The notes: generated by a model not told the origin, from the letters alone. A stretch of 64,000 nt of DNA from Paraglaciecola algarum (GCF_021532655.1 NZ_JAKGAS010000001.1:1-64000); one strand, 5' to 3'. Positions 18,655 through 28,374 are shown, counted from the first letter of the stretch. A program made the numbers and translations.

Positions 18655-19032
18655 CACAATTAACTTTGAAGTTTGTTAATAGCTTCCTTCCCCTCTATTA
18701 ACCACCTTTTCCTACCAAGCTAAATTCATCGCTGAGATGGCCTAGAATTACATGTATGAATATTGTTCATGTGTTGATGAAAAATAACCATTTTTATTCA
18801 TGATAGTAAGCCAGTATAAATATCTACCTACTTTTAACTTTGTACCAATTACATAAACCGAATTCTGGATAAGTAACCTTTAGGTTAATTGTTAAAAAAT
18901 AAACTAACTGGCTTATGCCGATCGGTATTACCACAAAAGTAAGCGAGTGATTGAATAAGCGATTTATTGCCTAAGGGCAGTTGAGTTAACCAGCAATAAA
19001 AGCGACTGTTATTTTAGAGAATTGGAAACCAG
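18655..19032. other. Long leader region upstream of mesX
   Basis: About 378 bp of AT-rich DNA separate the LysR gene from mesX. It holds the MetR-type site at 18757-18769. I see no coding frame and no riboswitch that I recognise, such as a SAM type, and cannot place the promoter with confidence. Confidence 0.5.
18757..18769. promoter_or_regulatory. MetR box upstream of mesX-mesD
   Basis: TGAA-TATTG-TTCA is a perfect match to the known MetR recognition sequence, TGAA-N5-TTCA with A or T at the centre. It lies 264 bp before mesX, and a MetR homologue is encoded just after mesD, so function is likely. Confidence 0.7.
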
Positions 19033-20016
19033 ATGAGCATGAATAAGAATTTTACTTTTACAATTAAGAACATAAGTCTGGATGAAAACTATCATCCTGC
19101 AGACAATACACGTATCACCACCAACTTTGCGAACTTGGCCAGAGGAGAAAGCCGTCAGCAGAATTTGCGCAATGCGTTGAAGATGATCGACAATAAATTT
19201 AATGCTTTGGCCAATTGGGATAACCCTAAAGGTGACCGTTATTCTGTTGAGCTTGAAATTATTACGGTTGATATGGATATTGAGAACATTGGGCAAACTT
19301 TTCCGTCAATCGAGGTATTGAAAACTAATATTGTTGACCATAGAACTTATGAGCGTATTGAGGGCATAGTTGGCAATAACTTCTCATCTTATGTGCGAGA
19401 TTATGATTTTAGTGTGTTGTTGTCTGAGCATAATAAAGGTCAAAGCACATTTAGTGTTCCAGATGATTTTGGCGAGCTACATGGCAAGCTATTTAAGTCT
19501 TTTGTTAATTCAAAAACCTATAAGCAAAACTTTACTAAATCCCCAGTGATTTGCCTGAGCGTGTCTGACAATAAAACTTATCATAGAAGCAATAACCAAC
19601 ATCCTTTGTTAGGGTTTGAATATCATGCAAATGAATCATCTTTAACGGAACAATATTTCAAAAAAATGGGCCTACAGGTGCGTTATTTTATGCCACCTAA
19701 AAGCGTGGCACCTTTGGCTTTTTATTTCTTTGGTGATTTACTGAATGATTACACTAACCTTGAGCTGATAAGCACAATAAGCACAATGGAAACCTTCCAG
19801 AAAATTTATCGACCTGAAATTTATAATGCCAATGCCGTTGCCGGAAGTTGTTATCAACCTAATTTACAGAATAGCGATCACTCATTAACTCAAATCGTTT
19901 ATGACAGAGAAGAGCGCAGTAAGCTGGCGATTAAACAAGGAAAATTTGCCCAAGAACATTTTATCAAGCCCTATCAGACTGTGCTTGAGCAGTGGTCTGC
20001 GAATTGCTCTTTATAA
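19033..20016 (+). CDS. mesX: DUF1852 protein MesX, partner of methionine synthase MesD
   Basis: The 327-aa protein matches the DUF1852 family: it starts FTFTIKNISLDENYHPADNTRITTNFANLARGESR and contains LLGFEYHANESSLTEQYFKKMGLQVRYFMPP and QKIYRPEIYNANAVAGSCYQPN. Members are encoded next to short MetE-like proteins and are required for folate-independent methionine synthesis by MesD in other gammaproteobacteria. That synthesis depends on oxygen, and the exact job of MesX is not settled. There is no signal peptide. It is 64 bp upstream of mesD on the same strand. The start could also be the Met two codons later. Confidence 0.88.
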   Translation: MSMNKNFTFTIKNISLDENYHPADNTRITTNFANLARGESRQQNLRNALKMIDNKFNALANWDNPKGDRYSVELEIITVDMDIENIGQTFPSIEVLKTNIVDHRTYERIEGIVGNNFSSYVRDYDFSVLLSEHNKGQSTFSVPDDFGELHGKLFKSFVNSKTYKQNFTKSPVICLSVSDNKTYHRSNNQHPLLGFEYHANESSLTEQYFKKMGLQVRYFMPPKSVAPLAFYFFGDLLNDYTNLELISTISTMETFQKIYRPEIYNANAVAGSCYQPNLQNSDHSLTQIVYDREERSKLAIKQGKFAQEHFIKPYQTVLEQWSANCSL

Positions 20017-20080
20017 TTGAATACTCTTTAGCAAATAATAAACAATTAAAAATCAAATAATATATATAGCGGCGTTATTT

Positions 20081-21139
20081 ATGAAAACAAGTACTAACAA
20101 CCCCCATCCCGAAACACAAATATTATCTACCTCAACAGCTGGCAGCTTGCCTAAACCCGCGTGGCTAGCACAACCGGAAGTGTTATGGTCACAGTGGAAG
20201 CTAGAGGGAAAAGAGTTAATAGACGGTAAACACGATGCTTTACGAGTGTCTTTGCAAGAACAGCAGCAAGCTGGGATTGATATTGTCAGTGATGGTGAGC
20301 AAACACGTCAACATTTTGTGACTACCTTTATCGAGCATTTGAATGGTGTAGATTTTGAAAAACGCCAAACCGTTAAAATTCGTGATCGTTATGATGCGAG
20401 TGTGCCGACTGTAGTCAGCGCTATCACTCGTCCTAAGTCTGTGTTTGTAGAAGACGCTAAATTGCTTCGTCAACAAACCTCTCAGCCGATTAAATGGGCG
20501 CTACCAGGCCCAATGACCATAATTGATACACTTTATGACGACCATTATCATAGCCGTGAAAAACTAGCCTGGGAATTTGCCAAAATCCTTAATCAAGAAG
20601 CCAAAGAGTTGGAAGCTGTTGGGGTGGATATTATCCAATTTGATGAGCCGGCATTTAATGTGTTTTTTGATGAGGTTAATGATTGGGGCATGGCTTGTTT
20701 AGAAAGAGCCATCGAAGGACTTAAGTGTGAAACCGCAGTGCATATTTGTTATGGCTATGGCATTAAAGCCAATACAGATTGGAAAAAAACACTAGGCTCC
20801 CAGTGGCGACAATACGAAGTTATCTTGCCTAAATTACAAGCATCTAATATCGACATTGTATCTTTAGAATGCCATAACTCCCGTGTTCCCATTGAGCTAC
20901 TAGAACTAATTCGAGGCAAAAAAGTCATGGTCGGCGCCATAGATGTGGCAACCGATACCATAGAAACGCCAGAGGAAGTGGCCAATACCCTAAGAGAGGC
21001 GCTCAAGTATGTTGATGCCGATAAACTTTACCCTTGTACAAATTGTGGTATGGCACCATTGTCTCGTCATGTCGCAAGAGCGAAATTACAGGCCTTAAGT
21101 GCCGGTGCTCAAATAGTTCGCACAGAACTCTGCGCCTGA
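20081..21139 (+). CDS. mesD: Folate-independent methionine synthase MesD (core MetE-like)
   Basis: At 352 aa this is only the catalytic C-terminal half of a MetE, without the N-terminal domain of the 750-aa enzyme. The barrel begins LSTSTAGSLPKPAWL and keeps DIVSDGEQTRQHFVTTF, WALPGPMTI, VDIIQFDEPAF, AVHICYGYG (zinc His), SLECHNSR, VMVGAIDVAT and LYPCTNCGMAPL, where Cys322 is the likely zinc ligand. It methylates homocysteine without methyl-tetrahydrofolate; the methyl donor in this family is not firmly known. Pairing with DUF1852 mesX and with metR supports the assignment. Confidence 0.88.
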   Translation: MKTSTNNPHPETQILSTSTAGSLPKPAWLAQPEVLWSQWKLEGKELIDGKHDALRVSLQEQQQAGIDIVSDGEQTRQHFVTTFIEHLNGVDFEKRQTVKIRDRYDASVPTVVSAITRPKSVFVEDAKLLRQQTSQPIKWALPGPMTIIDTLYDDHYHSREKLAWEFAKILNQEAKELEAVGVDIIQFDEPAFNVFFDEVNDWGMACLERAIEGLKCETAVHICYGYGIKANTDWKKTLGSQWRQYEVILPKLQASNIDIVSLECHNSRVPIELLELIRGKKVMVGAIDVATDTIETPEEVANTLREALKYVDADKLYPCTNCGMAPLSRHVARAKLQALSAGAQIVRTELCA

Positions 21140-21191
21140 AACCTTGCTCAAGCCAATGCAATATAGTGATATGATTGCATAAATTGAATAA

Positions 21192-21204
21192 TGGATGTTT
21201 TTCA
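21192..21204. promoter_or_regulatory. Degenerate MetR box upstream of metR
   Basis: TGGA-TGTTT-TTCA differs at one position from the TGAA-N5-TTCA consensus. It is 31 bp before the metR start, a suitable position for autoregulation. Confidence 0.4.
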
Positions 21205-21234
21205 TCATCAAAACTTAAAATAGGAACATAACGG

Positions 21235-22119
21235 ATGTTGGAGAGGATCCATTTAGAAATACTCAGCGCAATAAAAGAGCATGGCACCCTGACAAAAGCG
21301 GCTGATTCGTTACACTTATCTCAATCTGCTTTAAGTCATAGTATCAAAAAGTTAGAGAGCCAAGTCGCGACGCAAATATGGAAAAAAGAGGGGCGCAATC
21401 TACGCCTTACCGCCGCAGGGGAGCGTATTCAAACCTTGGCTAGTCGAGTCTTGCCTCAATTTTCACATACCGAATTATTATTAAGTCAGATAGCCAAAGG
21501 TGAAGCAGGGGCTCTGCGAATAGGTATGGAGTGCCACCCTTGTTATCAATGGTTACTCAGAGTCATTCACCCTTATTTACAGCGCTGGCCAAATATTGAC
21601 ATGGACGTAAAGCAAGAATTTCAATTTGGTGCCTTAGGGGCATTACTTAGCTACGAAATTGACGTGCTGATTACGCCCGACCCGCTGTTTAAACCTCAAA
21701 TAAATTATATTCCGGTGTTTGGTTATGAACATAGGCTTGTGGTTTGTGCAGAGCATAAACTGGCTGATCAAGAGTTTGTCTTGCCTGAACAATTAGCTCA
21801 AGAAGTTTTGTTTAGTTATCCCGTTGAGCCACTTAGGCTGGATATTTTTAGCCAATTTCTTAACCCTGCAAAATGTTCGGTCAAGAAACACAAAAATATA
21901 GAAACCACTGAGATCATGTTGCAAATGGTCGCAGCTAACCGCGGTGTGTGTGCCTTGCCAGGTTGGTTAGTAGATGAGCACGCAAAGTCAATGCCCATCA
22001 AGAGTCTGCGTTTTGGAGAAAAAGGCATTAATAAACAAATTTATGTGGGTATTCGTAACAAAGAACAACAAATTGAGTACTTAATGGATTTTATTTCTCA
22101 AGCTAAAAAAACTAAGTGA
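21235..22119 (+). CDS. metR: LysR family regulator MetR
   Basis: The 294-aa protein follows E. coli MetR closely along its length: LEILSAIKEHGTLTKAADSLHLSQSALSHSIKKLE in the helix-turn-helix, then LRIGMECHPCYQWLLRVIHPYLQRWPNIDMDVK, PVFGYEHRLVVCAEHKLAD, LFSYPVEPLRLDIFSQFLNPA and MVAANRGVCALPGWLV. MetR senses homocysteine and activates methionine genes. It lies 95 bp after mesD on the same strand. With the perfect box before mesX, this makes a compact regulatory unit for folate-independent methionine synthesis. Confidence 0.9.
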   Translation: MLERIHLEILSAIKEHGTLTKAADSLHLSQSALSHSIKKLESQVATQIWKKEGRNLRLTAAGERIQTLASRVLPQFSHTELLLSQIAKGEAGALRIGMECHPCYQWLLRVIHPYLQRWPNIDMDVKQEFQFGALGALLSYEIDVLITPDPLFKPQINYIPVFGYEHRLVVCAEHKLADQEFVLPEQLAQEVLFSYPVEPLRLDIFSQFLNPAKCSVKKHKNIETTEIMLQMVAANRGVCALPGWLVDEHAKSMPIKSLRFGEKGINKQIYVGIRNKEQQIEYLMDFISQAKKTK

Positions 22120-22384
22120 TTAACACAAGTTACACCACCGCTTCAATTACACAGCCTTGTTTTTCGCCACAACAATGACTATGCCGGCCGATACATTATT
22201 AGGTTTGATTGTGATGTTTTTTAATTAGATGGTTATTGTTTATCATTCTATTAATTTCTTTAGGTTACAAATTATTACATTCCGTTACGAATTGCTGAAG
22301 TTTAGAATCTTCTTCTAGGTACCATCAAAAAACTAATTTATTAAATCGTTTCTAACAACGGTATAAAGCAGGGAGTTAATCGTA

Positions 22385-25300
22385 GTGGTTGGATCTTTTG
22401 TAAAGCGCTTAAATAGTCGTAGTGTATTGATTTTTATTGGTTTAGTTTTAACATTTAGCAGCTATGCTAACACACCGGCATCGCACAGTACCGGTGGAGA
22501 AATTGACAAAACCAAGTTAAAACAACGTTATATTATTCAGCTAGAAGATCCTGCGATTAGTACCTATTTAATCAATTCATCCAAATCAAAACAAGCACTT
22601 AATAAAACCTCAAAACAGTCAAATTTAGTAAAATCTTATAGAACTAAGTTAATTACTAATCAACAAGGTTTTATTCAAACATTGCGTTCTTCCATACCAA
22701 ATATGGCTGTTCATGCCAGTTATCAGTCTTTATTAAACGGCTTGGCTGTTAGCGCCACCCAAGATGAGGTGACTAAGTTAGCTAAAACCCAAGGTGTGAA
22801 AAAGATTTATCCCGATCGACTACGTTATGTGCACCTTGATCAATCTCACAATTTAATTGGCTCTACAGCAGCGTGGCAGGAGATTGGCGGGCAAAGTGAA
22901 GCGGGCAAAGGCTTAAAAATTGCGATTATCGATTCTGGTATTCGTAACGACAATCCTATGTTTTTTGATGATGGATTCAGCGCACCGGATTTATCGAACA
23001 ATAGTTATTTAACAGAGAACCCTGATTATTGCCGCGCGAGTGATGGCGATCCTGAATTTTGTAATAACAAGATTATTGTAGCGAGATGGGTCGATCCCTT
23101 TGCGCATGCATTAATGGATAATGAGTCGGGGCAATTAGGGATTGTCAATATCGACCCCAATGAACATATGTCACCTTTAGGTCATAACCGACATGGTAGC
23201 CATGTAGCAGGTATTGCTGCAGGTAATCCTGTACAAATCGAATATCAAGGGGTACCTGTCACCCTTTCTGGGGTGGCACCAGGTAGCTATTTGATGATTT
23301 ATAAAGCGCTTTTTTCATCCCACGGCAGTACGTTTGGCTCGGATAGCATGTTACTTGAAGCCTTAGAACATGCAGTCAATGACGGCGCTGACGTTATTAA
23401 CAATTCATGGGGTTCCTATGCCGCCGAACAACCAGAAGATTCTGTTTATGCTGATGTTTATGCCAATGCTGAGTCCTTAGGTATTACCATTGTTAATTCT
23501 GCAGGCAATTCTGGTATTGTCGAAGGAGGCAGTATTAATTGCCCTGGTTGTATCGAATCGGGGATCACCGTGGCTAATACTATGCACGGTAGGTTTTTTG
23601 GACACAGGATCACAGTAGATAATACCAGCTTTATAGGAGTGCAAGGCGAAGCAGCTGCTTTGCCAAGTGATTACAGTCTTTCTTTGCGGGCATACAGTGA
23701 AATAGGTGCAAATTTTACTGGTGCTTGTGAGTACCCTTTTAATGAACCTACCTTTGAAAATGCAGCTGTGTTAGTCAATTACCTTGGAGACTGTGATTTA
23801 AGTAGAGTGGTTGAAAACGTCAGATTAGCGGGCGGCGACATGGCTATTATTTATCAATATGCAGTAGCTGATACTCAAGCTCGTAGCCCATTTAAACCTT
23901 ATGAACTCGATTATGCTATTCCGGTGTTAGGGGTATCCAGAGCAACCGGAATTGCTTTATCAAACAAGTCTCACTCTAGCCAAGCTATCATCAACATAGA
24001 CGCCAGTACGAGTAGTTATATTGACCCTGATTTTTTCGATATCGTCAATTTATCAAGCTCAATGGGACCAAATAAAAATCCTAATGTGTTAAAGCCAGAT
24101 TTGGCTGCGCCAGGTACTCATATTCTTTCTGCTTCTGCTCCGGTTGTAGAAAATATACCGGATCTGCCTGGCTTACCGGGTATGCCTGATCCCATCTCAA
24201 CACCCGCTGAACCTCAAGAGCCAAGCTATATTGCGATTTCTGGTACCAGTATGTCGTCGCCTCACGTTGCTGGCGCGGTGGCATTGTTAAAGCAAGCCCA
24301 TCCAAGTTGGAATACAACACAGATTAAATCAGCACTCACTTCAACTGCTTATCACAATATAACGGCGGCAGGTGAACAAGCTACGCCTTTCAATATCGGA
24401 TCAGGGCGAATGCAAATAAATGCAGCTATAAATGCGGCATTGACTTTTGATAAGGTGTCTTACGCTAATGCGGCTTGTATTGGCCAATGTTATTTTAGAG
24501 ATAGATTGCAAAATATGACGTCATCGGCAGGGCAGTGGTATGTATCGGTAGAGCTTGATAACAATGCCGCTATTGCAAGTGTCAACCAAGAAAGCTTCAC
24601 GTTAGATGCACATGGTGAAACTAACGACAGTGCTGAATTTGAAATTAAATTTACGACTACAGATGTTGAGCCTGGTACTTGGGTGTTTGGGCGTATAGTT
24701 TTGAGTAGTAGTACACAGCCAGAACAACATATTGCGGTGGCCATTCATGCTAACGACAATGCAGATAACAGCGCTTTAAGTACCAGTGCAGATGCGACTA
24801 ATCCTAGTGATGGCATTATTATGCATACTAAAGTGAGAAACTTTGATTTTACGACTTCACCTGTTTTGACCATTACATTGCCGCCAAATGCAAGTCTAAT
24901 CACTAACAGCGAGCAAGCAGACTTAGTCAGAGGACAAACAGATGAATTTGATTATCAACAACAAAGCAATCAACTAACTTGGAAAGGGCAGTTAGAGCAA
25001 GGTGAAATGACGTTAGCACCTCAAGAAGCTTGGGGTAACCAGTCACTTGATTCAATGGGCGTGCCAGCAATAAGTTGTGATGGTAGTTGTAGCGATTTTA
25101 GTCAAGTAATTGAATTTGATTTTGAGTTTAATGGAAAACAATACTCCCAGTTAATCTTGTCGAGTCAAGGGTATATTGTGGCGGGTGAAAACCAATCTAA
25201 CTTGTATAGCGCTCAGCGTTTTCCGCAACCAGATGAAGTAAACAATATTATTGCGCCATTGTGGGCCCGTTATATTTATCAGCAACAAAATAATGAAGAC

Positions 25301-26431
25301 GAATTTCCAGGCTTTGAAGCACCAATCCAAGCTAACAACAGTGCTATACGTCAGACCGTGCGTACTATTGATGGTCTGGAGTATTTAATAGTGGAGTGGG
25401 ATTCGGTTAAAACCTACCTCGTCGATGACAATGGTGCGCCGGCTCCTGAGTATACGTTTCAAGTAATAATCCAAAAAAATAGCGATAATATTTGGTTCAA
25501 TTATTTATCTATTCCCAGCATGCCCCAGTTTGCAAGTATCGGTGCAGAAGACAGCGAAGCCTTGGTTGGTGTGGATTATTATTTTAATGGCGAAGGAACG
25601 CCATTACCCAATCCACTGCCAGAAAACGGCTATAGCCTAAAACTTGAAACTCAAGCAACTGGCGAAGCAAATATTTCATTTGCTCTTGCATTAGAGGATG
25701 GGCAAGGCTCAACAAATATAGATGAGTTCGATATTGTGGAAGATACACAAGTCGAACTTGATCTATTGGCCAACGACAGAGGCTCTGTAGATATTAAGGT
25801 AGATGTTGAATTAGAGGCAGGGATTACCCATCAAACATCGCGTTTAATAAAAGCGTCTAATGTTTTAACTCTAGACTCTTCAAGCCTAGAGATAACCCAA
25901 CAACCCGCTAATGGCACTGCCTCTGTTAGTCAGGGCAAGGTTATTTACACGCCTTTAGATAATTATGCTGGGGCAGATGCGTTTTATTATCGTGTTGCGG
26001 ATGACAAAGGTGTGTTGTCGGTTGCCACTGCGGTAGAGCTTAATATTGTGAATACTAACGATGTACCAGTAGTGAGTGTCGAGCCTAATTCTGAAGCCCG
26101 TGCTGGGGAAAGTGTGACCTTAGTGGCCACTGTAACTGATCCGGATGACACAGATATCCAACTCACTTGGCGGCAAACAGCAGGTACAATAGTGGAGTTT
26201 GAGCAACAAGGACAAAGCTTAGTTTTCAGTTTACCTAGTGATTTTGATAGTCAGCAATTAATCTTTGCAGTGTTTGCTAGTGATGGTGAGTCGCAAAGTG
26301 AAGAGGCCACAACCAGCATAGATGTGAAGCGTATAAATGGCGGTGGAATTGGGCTGATGAGTATCTTTTTAACCCTAATCTTACTAAGTCGGTTGGGCTA
26401 TAAATTCAATAAAGTAAGGGCTATCACCTAA
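22385..26431 (+). CDS. Secreted subtilisin-family serine protease with GlyGly-CTERM signal
   Basis: The 1348-aa protein has, in order: a signal peptide (to about residue 29), an I9-type propeptide (RYIIQLEDPAIS to about 145), the S8 catalytic domain with Asp183 (AIIDSG), His270 (RHGSHVAG), oxyanion Asn375 (SAGNSG) and Ser622 (GTSMSSPHVAG), and a PA-like insert near 410-520. A long beta-rich C-terminal region follows, with a cadherin-like module near 1110-1220 (ANDRGSVD, NYAGADAFYYRVADDKG) and an Ig-like module. The last 30 residues (GGGIG, a hydrophobic helix, basic tail) are a GlyGly-CTERM sorting signal, cut by rhombosortase in type II-secreting bacteria. The start is GTG behind AGGGAG. Confidence 0.93.
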   Translation: MVGSFVKRLNSRSVLIFIGLVLTFSSYANTPASHSTGGEIDKTKLKQRYIIQLEDPAISTYLINSSKSKQALNKTSKQSNLVKSYRTKLITNQQGFIQTLRSSIPNMAVHASYQSLLNGLAVSATQDEVTKLAKTQGVKKIYPDRLRYVHLDQSHNLIGSTAAWQEIGGQSEAGKGLKIAIIDSGIRNDNPMFFDDGFSAPDLSNNSYLTENPDYCRASDGDPEFCNNKIIVARWVDPFAHALMDNESGQLGIVNIDPNEHMSPLGHNRHGSHVAGIAAGNPVQIEYQGVPVTLSGVAPGSYLMIYKALFSSHGSTFGSDSMLLEALEHAVNDGADVINNSWGSYAAEQPEDSVYADVYANAESLGITIVNSAGNSGIVEGGSINCPGCIESGITVANTMHGRFFGHRITVDNTSFIGVQGEAAALPSDYSLSLRAYSEIGANFTGACEYPFNEPTFENAAVLVNYLGDCDLSRVVENVRLAGGDMAIIYQYAVADTQARSPFKPYELDYAIPVLGVSRATGIALSNKSHSSQAIINIDASTSSYIDPDFFDIVNLSSSMGPNKNPNVLKPDLAAPGTHILSASAPVVENIPDLPGLPGMPDPISTPAEPQEPSYIAISGTSMSSPHVAGAVALLKQAHPSWNTTQIKSALTSTAYHNITAAGEQATPFNIGSGRMQINAAINAALTFDKVSYANAACIGQCYFRDRLQNMTSSAGQWYVSVELDNNAAIASVNQESFTLDAHGETNDSAEFEIKFTTTDVEPGTWVFGRIVLSSSTQPEQHIAVAIHANDNADNSALSTSADATNPSDGIIMHTKVRNFDFTTSPVLTITLPPNASLITNSEQADLVRGQTDEFDYQQQSNQLTWKGQLEQGEMTLAPQEAWGNQSLDSMGVPAISCDGSCSDFSQVIEFDFEFNGKQYSQLILSSQGYIVAGENQSNLYSAQRFPQPDEVNNIIAPLWARYIYQQQNNEDEFPGFEAPIQANNSAIRQTVRTIDGLEYLIVEWDSVKTYLVDDNGAPAPEYTFQVIIQKNSDNIWFNYLSIPSMPQFASIGAEDSEALVGVDYYFNGEGTPLPNPLPENGYSLKLETQATGEANISFALALEDGQGSTNIDEFDIVEDTQVELDLLANDRGSVDIKVDVELEAGITHQTSRLIKASNVLTLDSSSLEITQQPANGTASVSQGKVIYTPLDNYAGADAFYYRVADDKGVLSVATAVELNIVNTNDVPVVSVEPNSEARAGESVTLVATVTDPDDTDIQLTWRQTAGTIVEFEQQGQSLVFSLPSDFDSQQLIFAVFASDGESQSEEATTSIDVKRINGGGIGLMSIFLTLILLSRLGYKFNKVRAIT

Positions 26432-26618
26432 GCAATGGAGTCAAGCTAAGGCCATACCTGAAGGGGTAGTGGTGCATTAGAAGCACTGGCCATATAAGCA
26501 GGGAATAGATGCTAGTAAATAGAGGTTAGAAAAAGCAAAGACTAGAAAACCAAAAAGCAGTGACTAGTTGCTAGTAAATAGATACTAGCATTTAACAGCA
26601 CGGCTTCGCCGCCAAAGA

Positions 26619-26656
26619 ATTTCACCACAGAGAACACAGAGATCACGGAGGAAAAG
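26619..26656. repeat. CACAGAG repeat copy, left border of accessory block
   Basis: The sequence TTCACCACAGAGAACACAGAG with a following CACGGAGG matches the arms of the element at 967-1067. It lies after a stretch (26507-26590) with two copies of GCTAGTAAATAGA. Compared with the copy at 28.7 kb it is inverted. Confidence 0.6.
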
Positions 26657-26696
26657 CAGTTGAAAAGTGGATGGATTAACTAACAGGAGGTTATCC

Positions 26697-27479
26697 TTAT
26701 TTATTAGATTGTTCTATTTCACTTGGCTCGAGTGCCTTGATACTAAAATTAGGCGTAATTGTTTTTGTTGAAGGTCTTGACCTATTTTCAGACGGAAAGT
26801 GCCAAATGTTAAAGTCTTTATTGGGGTATGTATCATAAACCAGTTGATCCCAACCAAGCATATTTGCCATTTTAATAAATGTTGCTTCTTTTGCTACAGA
26901 TAAAGTTAACTTAGGGTTTAGGAATTTCATGTAACCGGAGTTTACTGCACCAGTTAAGATATCTACGACTTGTAGACCAAGGTGCTCTTTTGAATCATTC
27001 ATTGTTACTCCTTGAATGGTTCTATCTGAGCCAAGTTTTGCCAACATATTGTTAGCAACTATGCCAATAACTTCATCGTTCTTTTTATACTTGTCACACT
27101 TTTGGTCTATCAAAACGATAAGTTTTGATTTTACTTGTTTGGCAGTGTTTTTTAATAAGTACGTGTAGGTTTGATAAAATGCTTTTTCTCTATCTGATTT
27201 CCAGTTGTTGTAAATAGATTTTTCAACAACGATAGAGTGAAAGCAACACGAACTCCTCAGAACCATTGAGAGGATATCTACACAGATATTTGCTTGCCCA
27301 GCACTATTCTTAATTTTTGACCACTTTAATTCACCAACAATCCCACGTTTTTTCTTTAAATCAATAACGTATTTATTGAACTCGTCAACCTTTGGTTTTG
27401 GGACGCAAAGCAAACCAATAGAGTAACAGCGGTCACTTCCTGTCGTCCCACTTTCGTCTCCGTATACTAGATAGTCCAA
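26697..27479 (-). CDS. DUF3800 domain protein
   Basis: The 260-aa protein begins MDYLVYGDESGTTGSDRCYSIG, the DUF3800 signature with an acidic D-E-S motif on the first strand. Further conserved acidic positions are VLIDQKCDKY and, late in the domain, HLGLQVVDILTGAVN. The pattern of an N-terminal DES and a late Q-x-x-D is reminiscent of RNase H-like folds, and nuclease activity has been proposed but not shown. DUF3800 genes are common in mobile and defence regions. Here the gene lies alone between repeat copies, next to a toxin-antitoxin pair, which supports an accessory origin. Confidence 0.82.
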   Translation of the reverse strand: MDYLVYGDESGTTGSDRCYSIGLLCVPKPKVDEFNKYVIDLKKKRGIVGELKWSKIKNSAGQANICVDILSMVLRSSCCFHSIVVEKSIYNNWKSDREKAFYQTYTYLLKNTAKQVKSKLIVLIDQKCDKYKKNDEVIGIVANNMLAKLGSDRTIQGVTMNDSKEHLGLQVVDILTGAVNSGYMKFLNPKLTLSVAKEATFIKMANMLGWDQLVYDTYPNKDFNIWHFPSENRSRPSTKTITPNFSIKALEPSEIEQSNK

Positions 27480-28100
27480 GTGAGCCTCCGTACTCAGTGT
27501 GAAATATAACGCTTATTATCAAGCATGAGATATATAACTTCTCGATTTCATTTTTAGTTTCGTCACTATCAGCACTTACCTTGTAATAATTTTACCGCTA
27601 TCAAAATTACTAAGAGTTGCAAAAGCAAAAGGAGGCCTGACTTAACGATACGTTTCTACTTGTTATTAAAAACCATGTGAAAAATATTTTCCATAGTTAA
27701 ATTAATAACTTATTCAATACATCCTAGTTTCTGAATTTTTAGGTCATCCTATGAATGGGCAAATAGCTGCTTCATTTTTGTGTTACTGCTGTCGTTCCCT
27801 GATACGGCATTTCTGTATGTGGTTAAGAGGAAATACAAGGAGACTGTCTTAGAAGCTAGTAAAAACAAAAGCAACAAAAATATTGAACCACAAAGGGCAC
27901 AGAGAACACTGAGAAAAGCATTAAAAGTAATGGTTAATCATTTTATATCTCAGCCATCTATTGCTTTTTTGTGTAGCGAAGCCTCTGTGAACTCTGTGAT
28001 GAATCGCTTTTAGTCTCTTGGCTTTTGATTTAGTTAGCCTTTATTTACTCGCTACTGCTGTTTACTTTCTTTCCTTTAAATTCCTCATTACAATGTCTTG
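27480..28100. other. Repeat-rich interval between DUF3800 and toxin-antitoxin genes
   Basis: No convincing gene is present. The 77-codon frame at 27780-28013 is made largely of repeat sequence and is not counted. The right part holds CACAGAG arms at 27883-27919 and 27961-28013. Confidence 0.55.
27883..28096. repeat. CACAGAG palindromic element, left flank of the toxin-antitoxin pair
   Basis: The left arm GAACCACAAAGGGCACAGAG and the right arm GCGAAGCCTCTGTGAACTCTG form a large imperfect inverted repeat. The part from 27961 to 28096 recurs in the same orientation at 28703-28842, including downstream TATTTACTCG and TACTGCT blocks and a CATTACAATG/CTTACAATAG end, so the toxin-antitoxin genes sit between direct repeats. 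Confidence 0.65.
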
Positions 28101-28118
28101 GTGCTATAATGTTATAAC
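28101..28118 (+). promoter_or_regulatory. Toxin-antitoxin promoter and operator
   Basis: TGCTATAAT is an extended -10 promoter, immediately followed by the palindrome GTTATAAC. The overlap is typical for autorepression by a ribbon-helix-helix antitoxin. It is about 25 bp before the antitoxin start. Confidence 0.55.
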
Positions 28119-28140
28119 GCTATTTAGGTTTAGGTGATTC

Positions 28141-28374
28141 ATGAGTACTTTATCAAAACGTTCAACTGTTTATTTTGAACCATCAATACACAGCGCGCTT
28201 AAGCTTCGTGCTGCATCATCTGATACGTCTGTATCAGAACTTATCGATGAAGCCGTAAGGCTGCTCATGCGTGAAGATCAAGAAGACTTAGAAGCCGTTA
28301 GGCAGAGAGTTGATGAGCCCGAAATATCATATGAAGACCTGTTAAATAGTTTGCAGTCTGATGGAAAAATATAA
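28141..28374 (+). CDS. Ribbon-helix-helix antitoxin
   Basis: The 77-aa protein has an N-terminal RHH fold: strand RSTVYFEPSIHSALKLRAASSDTSVSELIDEAVRLLMRED. An acidic C-terminal tail (DEPEISYEDLLNSLQSDG) would wrap and block the toxin. It binds DNA as a dimer and probably represses its own operon through the palindrome at 28111-28118. Its end overlaps the toxin gene by 14 bp, so the two are translationally coupled. Confidence 0.88.
   Translation: MSTLSKRSTVYFEPSIHSALKLRAASSDTSVSELIDEAVRLLMREDQEDLEAVRQRVDEPEISYEDLLNSLQSDGKI

Noticed and set aside
27780..28013. 77-codon plus-strand frame with PQRAQRT and SVNSVMNRF
   Set aside because: Its second half is the translated repeat element; similar strings arise wherever the repeat occurs.
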